This document shows positions 13,007 to 15,734 of a DNA stretch of 15,734 nt, one piece after another. The translations under genes were made by a program, and so were the position numbers. The number at the start of each line of letters is the position of its first letter. The first letter of the stretch is position 1. The DNA is from Candidatus Bipolaricaulota bacterium (GTDB lineage: Bacteria > Bipolaricaulota > Bipolaricaulia > UBA7950 > UBA9294), in contig JAUWOJ010000018.1 of NCBI GenBank assembly GCA_030612175.1, forward strand, positions 1 to 15,734, read 5' to 3'. A model generated the notes under the pieces. The model searched no databases. It was not told where the DNA came from and was given only the letters and a program-made list of their open reading frames with translations.

Positions 13007-15734
13007 GTGGCATTATCGAGCAAGCGCACAAAAGACAAAACCCAGCAGGCGCTTCATGACATTTCACATGCGCTGCTTAGCGCTGAGAGCCTTTTGGAAC
13101 TAGCGAAGGTAGTCCAAGAGAAACTCGATCCCATTCTGAACACCAAGAACTTCTTTCTTGCGCTGTATGACAAAGAAGACGACACGATCTCTTTCCCTTA
13201 TTTTGCCGACCAAAGAGATCAGTTGGTCGCCGTTTCTGCAGAAGAATCACTTACTGGCCATCTTATCAGAGGAGGGATTCCGCTGCTCTTAACCGGCGAA
13301 GAAATCGAGGAAATGGTCCACGCCGGAGAGGTAGTGGTCCATGGAAGTATTCCCAAGGCTTTCCTTGGAGTCCCTTTAAAAGCAAAGAAGGAAACGGTTG
13401 GTGCTTTGGTGGTGCAAAGCTATACGGACAAGATGGCTTACAACAAGGAAGATCTGCAGATTCTGAACTCCATCTCAAGCCAGTTGGGGCTTTTTATCGA
13501 ACACAAGCGGGTAGAACAGGTGCTACGAAGTTCTGAGAAGAGACTCCGCAGCCTGTATGAGAATGTGCCTAGTGGCATATATCAGACTACGCCCAGTGGC
13601 AAGTTCATTTCAGTTAATCAAGCACTTGTCCGCATGTTTGGCTATAACTCAGCAGAAGAGCTACTAGCCGCTGATGCGCATGACCTATATTTGAACATCG
13701 CAGATAGAGACCACTATAGAAGAGAATTAGAAAAGAGAGGAAGAATATCTGGGATTGAGCTTGTGCTGAAACGTAAAGATGGTCGCCCGTTTACGGTGCT
13801 TGAACATGCCTACGTTATTCGTGACGAGAAGGGGAACACGCTGTATTACGAGGGTATTCTAACGGATATCTCAGAACGAGTTCGCATGGAACAGCTTCAA
13901 CAAGCGCTACATCGAATCGCAGTGGCTGGCCACACAGGCCCAAGTCTTCTCTCCTTGTTCAACACAGCCAAAGAACAACTCGCTCCTTTCTTGCGTTGGG
14001 AAGATTCTTTCATTGCCCTCTACAGTAAGGAAACCGATACGCTTTCCCTGTTGGATGTTAATGATCAATTTCGTGCATTCCCTGCAGGTAAATCACTTAC
14101 TGCCTACGTTGTCAGAAAGGGTGAATCGGTTCTTCTAAGCCACGAAGAAATTGAACGCATGATACATGTTGGGGAAATAGAAGCCACCGGAGCCACCCCT
14201 CAGACTTGGCTCGGGATTCCACTTAGAGCTGAGACCGATATCATTGGCATTCTAGTGCTTCGCGACTACAACAATGAGGCAGCGTTTTCCGAAGAAGATC
14301 TGAAGATGCTGGAGCTTATCGGCAGGCAAATCGGGCTTTCCATCGGGTATAGAAAAGCGCAAGAAGCCCTACAAAACAGCGAGCAGCGCTACCACAGCAT
14401 TTTTGTCGCCACTATTGACGGAGTGCTTGTTTTCGATTTAGATGGAAGGATCATTGAGGCTAATCCGGCTGCCTGCAAAATGTATGGTTACGCCAGCGAC
14501 GAGTTTGTTGGTCTTCCCGCAGAGAAACTTGTCCATCCTGACTATTTCCATGGTTTTTCTAATTTCAAGAAAAATGTAGAACAAAACGGTCGCTTCCTCG
14601 TTGATTCAGTGAATCTCAGAAAGGATGGAACGCAATTCGACATTGAACTGCGTGGAACACGCTTCTCTTACCATGGCCAGCCACACCTTCTTTCAATTAT
14701 CATTGATACTACAGAGAGAGCAAAAGCCCAACAGGCTTTAGAAGACTCAAAACAGAAAATTGAGCGCTTGTATAAAGTCACGCTGCAACTTGAAACATCC
14801 AACGCCGCACAGGATGTATATGATATGACTATCGAAGCAGCGGAGAAGATCCTCAGCTTCTCACTCGCCTCCCTGGATATCGTGGAAGAAGGCAAGTTGA
14901 TAGTCAAGGCTACCTCTTCAGAACTGCCTTCTGGGGCAAGCAAAGAGACCAGGCTTGAACAAGGAGGCCTGGCAGGAGAAACTTACCGCAGCGGTAAGAC
15001 TACCATCTTTGGCAGTATGGATGAGGTCCCCATTGCAGCCCCTACCAGGAAACAGTTCAGCTCTGGGATCAGTGCGCCGATTGGTGATATCGGTGTTTTT
15101 CAGGTCGTCTCTACAACACCCGATGCCTTCACCGAGGAGGATGCGCACCTACTCAACCTATTGCTTGGCCATACCTACGAAGCAATAAAGCGAATCAGCC
15201 TACAACAACAACTCGAAGAACAGGCAATCCGTGACTCATTGACCGGTCTCTACAATCGTCGTTACTTCACCCAGGTCATCGAACAGGAGATCGCTCGCTC
15301 CAAACGCTATGATCATCCTATCGCCTTCTTGATAGTTGATATAGACAGGTTCAAGGAGATAAACGATAGGTTCGGTCACCCGATAGGAGACCGTGTACTG
15401 CAGGAGATAGCTAGGTTACTGGAAGCTCAACTTCGTGATGTTGATATTGCGATTCGCTATGGAGGGGACGAGTTCTTGCTTGTACTACCTGAAACAACAG
15501 ATAGCGAAACGGACATTGTGAAGGAACGGATCACTAAAGCAATAGCCCGCCGAGACAAAGAGAACAAGCTCATAGATTTCCCGGTCACAGTATCCATTGG
15601 CGCTGCTTGTTGGAGACCTGAGGGCTCAGAACCGATGGAAGAGGTCCTAGTAAGGGCAGACCGCAGGATGTATGTTGAGAAGAAAAGCAAAAGAAGCGAA
15701 GGCTTCAGTCAAGCGATCTTGAGGAGTAAGAGGG
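13007..15734 (+). CDS. GAF-PAS-GAF-PAS-GAF-GGDEF sensor diguanylate cyclase (3' end outside window)
   Basis: A large cytosolic sensor (909 codons visible, no stop) predicted to make cyclic di-GMP from two GTP. No signal peptide or membrane segment is seen. Approximate order: GAF1 15-170, PAS1 179-297, GAF2 297-452, PAS2 455-580, GAF3 585-735, GGDEF 735-900. The cyclase looks active: RDSLTGLYNRRYF opens it, DIDRFKEINDRFGH supplies the metal-binding aspartate, and YGGDEF sits at about 818-823. RDVD five residues before GGDEF is a product-inhibition I-site (RxxD). GAF1-PAS1 and GAF2-PAS2 resemble each other, pointing to internal duplication. Start GTG 13007 follows AGGGGG by 9 bases (MALSSKRTKD). 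The frame ends in RADRRMYVEKK, the normal end of a GGDEF domain, so little may be missing unless another domain follows. Ligands of the GAF and PAS domains are unknown. Confidence 0.9.
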   Translation, partial: MALSSKRTKDKTQQALHDISHALLSAESLLELAKVVQEKLDPILNTKNFFLALYDKEDDTISFPYFADQRDQLVAVSAEESLTGHLIRGGIPLLLTGEEIEEMVHAGEVVVHGSIPKAFLGVPLKAKKETVGALVVQSYTDKMAYNKEDLQILNSISSQLGLFIEHKRVEQVLRSSEKRLRSLYENVPSGIYQTTPSGKFISVNQALVRMFGYNSAEELLAADAHDLYLNIADRDHYRRELEKRGRISGIELVLKRKDGRPFTVLEHAYVIRDEKGNTLYYEGILTDISERVRMEQLQQALHRIAVAGHTGPSLLSLFNTAKEQLAPFLRWEDSFIALYSKETDTLSLLDVNDQFRAFPAGKSLTAYVVRKGESVLLSHEEIERMIHVGEIEATGATPQTWLGIPLRAETDIIGILVLRDYNNEAAFSEEDLKMLELIGRQIGLSIGYRKAQEALQNSEQRYHSIFVATIDGVLVFDLDGRIIEANPAACKMYGYASDEFVGLPAEKLVHPDYFHGFSNFKKNVEQNGRFLVDSVNLRKDGTQFDIELRGTRFSYHGQPHLLSIIIDTTERAKAQQALEDSKQKIERLYKVTLQLETSNAAQDVYDMTIEAAEKILSFSLASLDIVEEGKLIVKATSSELPSGASKETRLEQGGLAGETYRSGKTTIFGSMDEVPIAAPTRKQFSSGISAPIGDIGVFQVVSTTPDAFTEEDAHLLNLLLGHTYEAIKRISLQQQLEEQAIRDSLTGLYNRRYFTQVIEQEIARSKRYDHPIAFLIVDIDRFKEINDRFGHPIGDRVLQEIARLLEAQLRDVDIAIRYGGDEFLLVLPETTDSETDIVKERITKAIARRDKENKLIDFPVTVSIGAACWRPEGSEPMEEVLVRADRRMYVEKKSKRSEGFSQAILRSKR

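Noticed and set aside
12633..13067. Minus-strand 144-codon reading frame filling the gap between GNAT and sensor genes
   Set aside because: It overlaps the starts of both flanking genes, runs over the GNAT promoter and leader, has no recognisable family motif and no convincing SD.

Overview
The window looks like a chromosomal segment of an anaerobic or facultative bacterium with intermediate GC (judged by eye, not computed). It has strong Shine-Dalgarno (SD) sites and sigma70-like promoters. I cannot assign a phylum. There are no tRNA, rRNA, CRISPR, insertion sequence, phage or transposon signals.

Left part (1-4003, minus strand): a complete-looking ABC importer operon of the BMP/purine-nucleoside type. 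In transcription order it holds a two-domain ATPase, two BPD_transp_2 permeases and a BMP-family substrate-binding protein cut by the window edge. The first three genes overlap by 4 and 1 bases. The binding-protein gene follows a 72-base gap that carries an orphan SD, GAAAGGAGG, with no usable start codon.

Centre (4004-12129): a divergent promoter region with two back-to-back promoters and three copies of a GCTRCTAAY motif, then a plus-strand operon: ssnA-like amidohydrolase, ygfK-like iron-sulfur flavoprotein, a threonine-synthase-like PLP enzyme, a [2Fe-2S] subunit of a molybdenum hydroxylase, a MocA-like molybdopterin cytidylyltransferase, and the FAD subunit of a molybdenum hydroxylase. 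The last four genes overlap each other by a few bases, so they are probably co-translated. This is the hallmark set of the anaerobic, often selenium-dependent purine/urate catabolism island (E. coli ssnA-ygfK-xdh region). Two points stand out. The large molybdopterin-binding catalytic subunit is absent from the window. A threonine-synthase-type PLP enzyme sits where other clusters carry YgeX (2,3-diaminopropionate ammonia-lyase). My model is that the importer brings in a purine or nucleoside. SsnA deaminates a ring compound, YgfK and the hydroxylase subunits move electrons, MocA makes the cofactor, and the PLP enzyme works on an amino-acid-like breakdown product.

Right part (12130-15734): a convergent intergenic stretch, a small GNAT acetyltransferase on the minus strand with its own promoter, a roughly 350-base divergent gap, then a large cytosolic sensor diguanylate cyclase (GAF-PAS-GAF-PAS-GAF-GGDEF) running off the right edge. 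The cyclase has intact GGDEF and inhibitory RxxD motifs. A small hairpin covers its SD.
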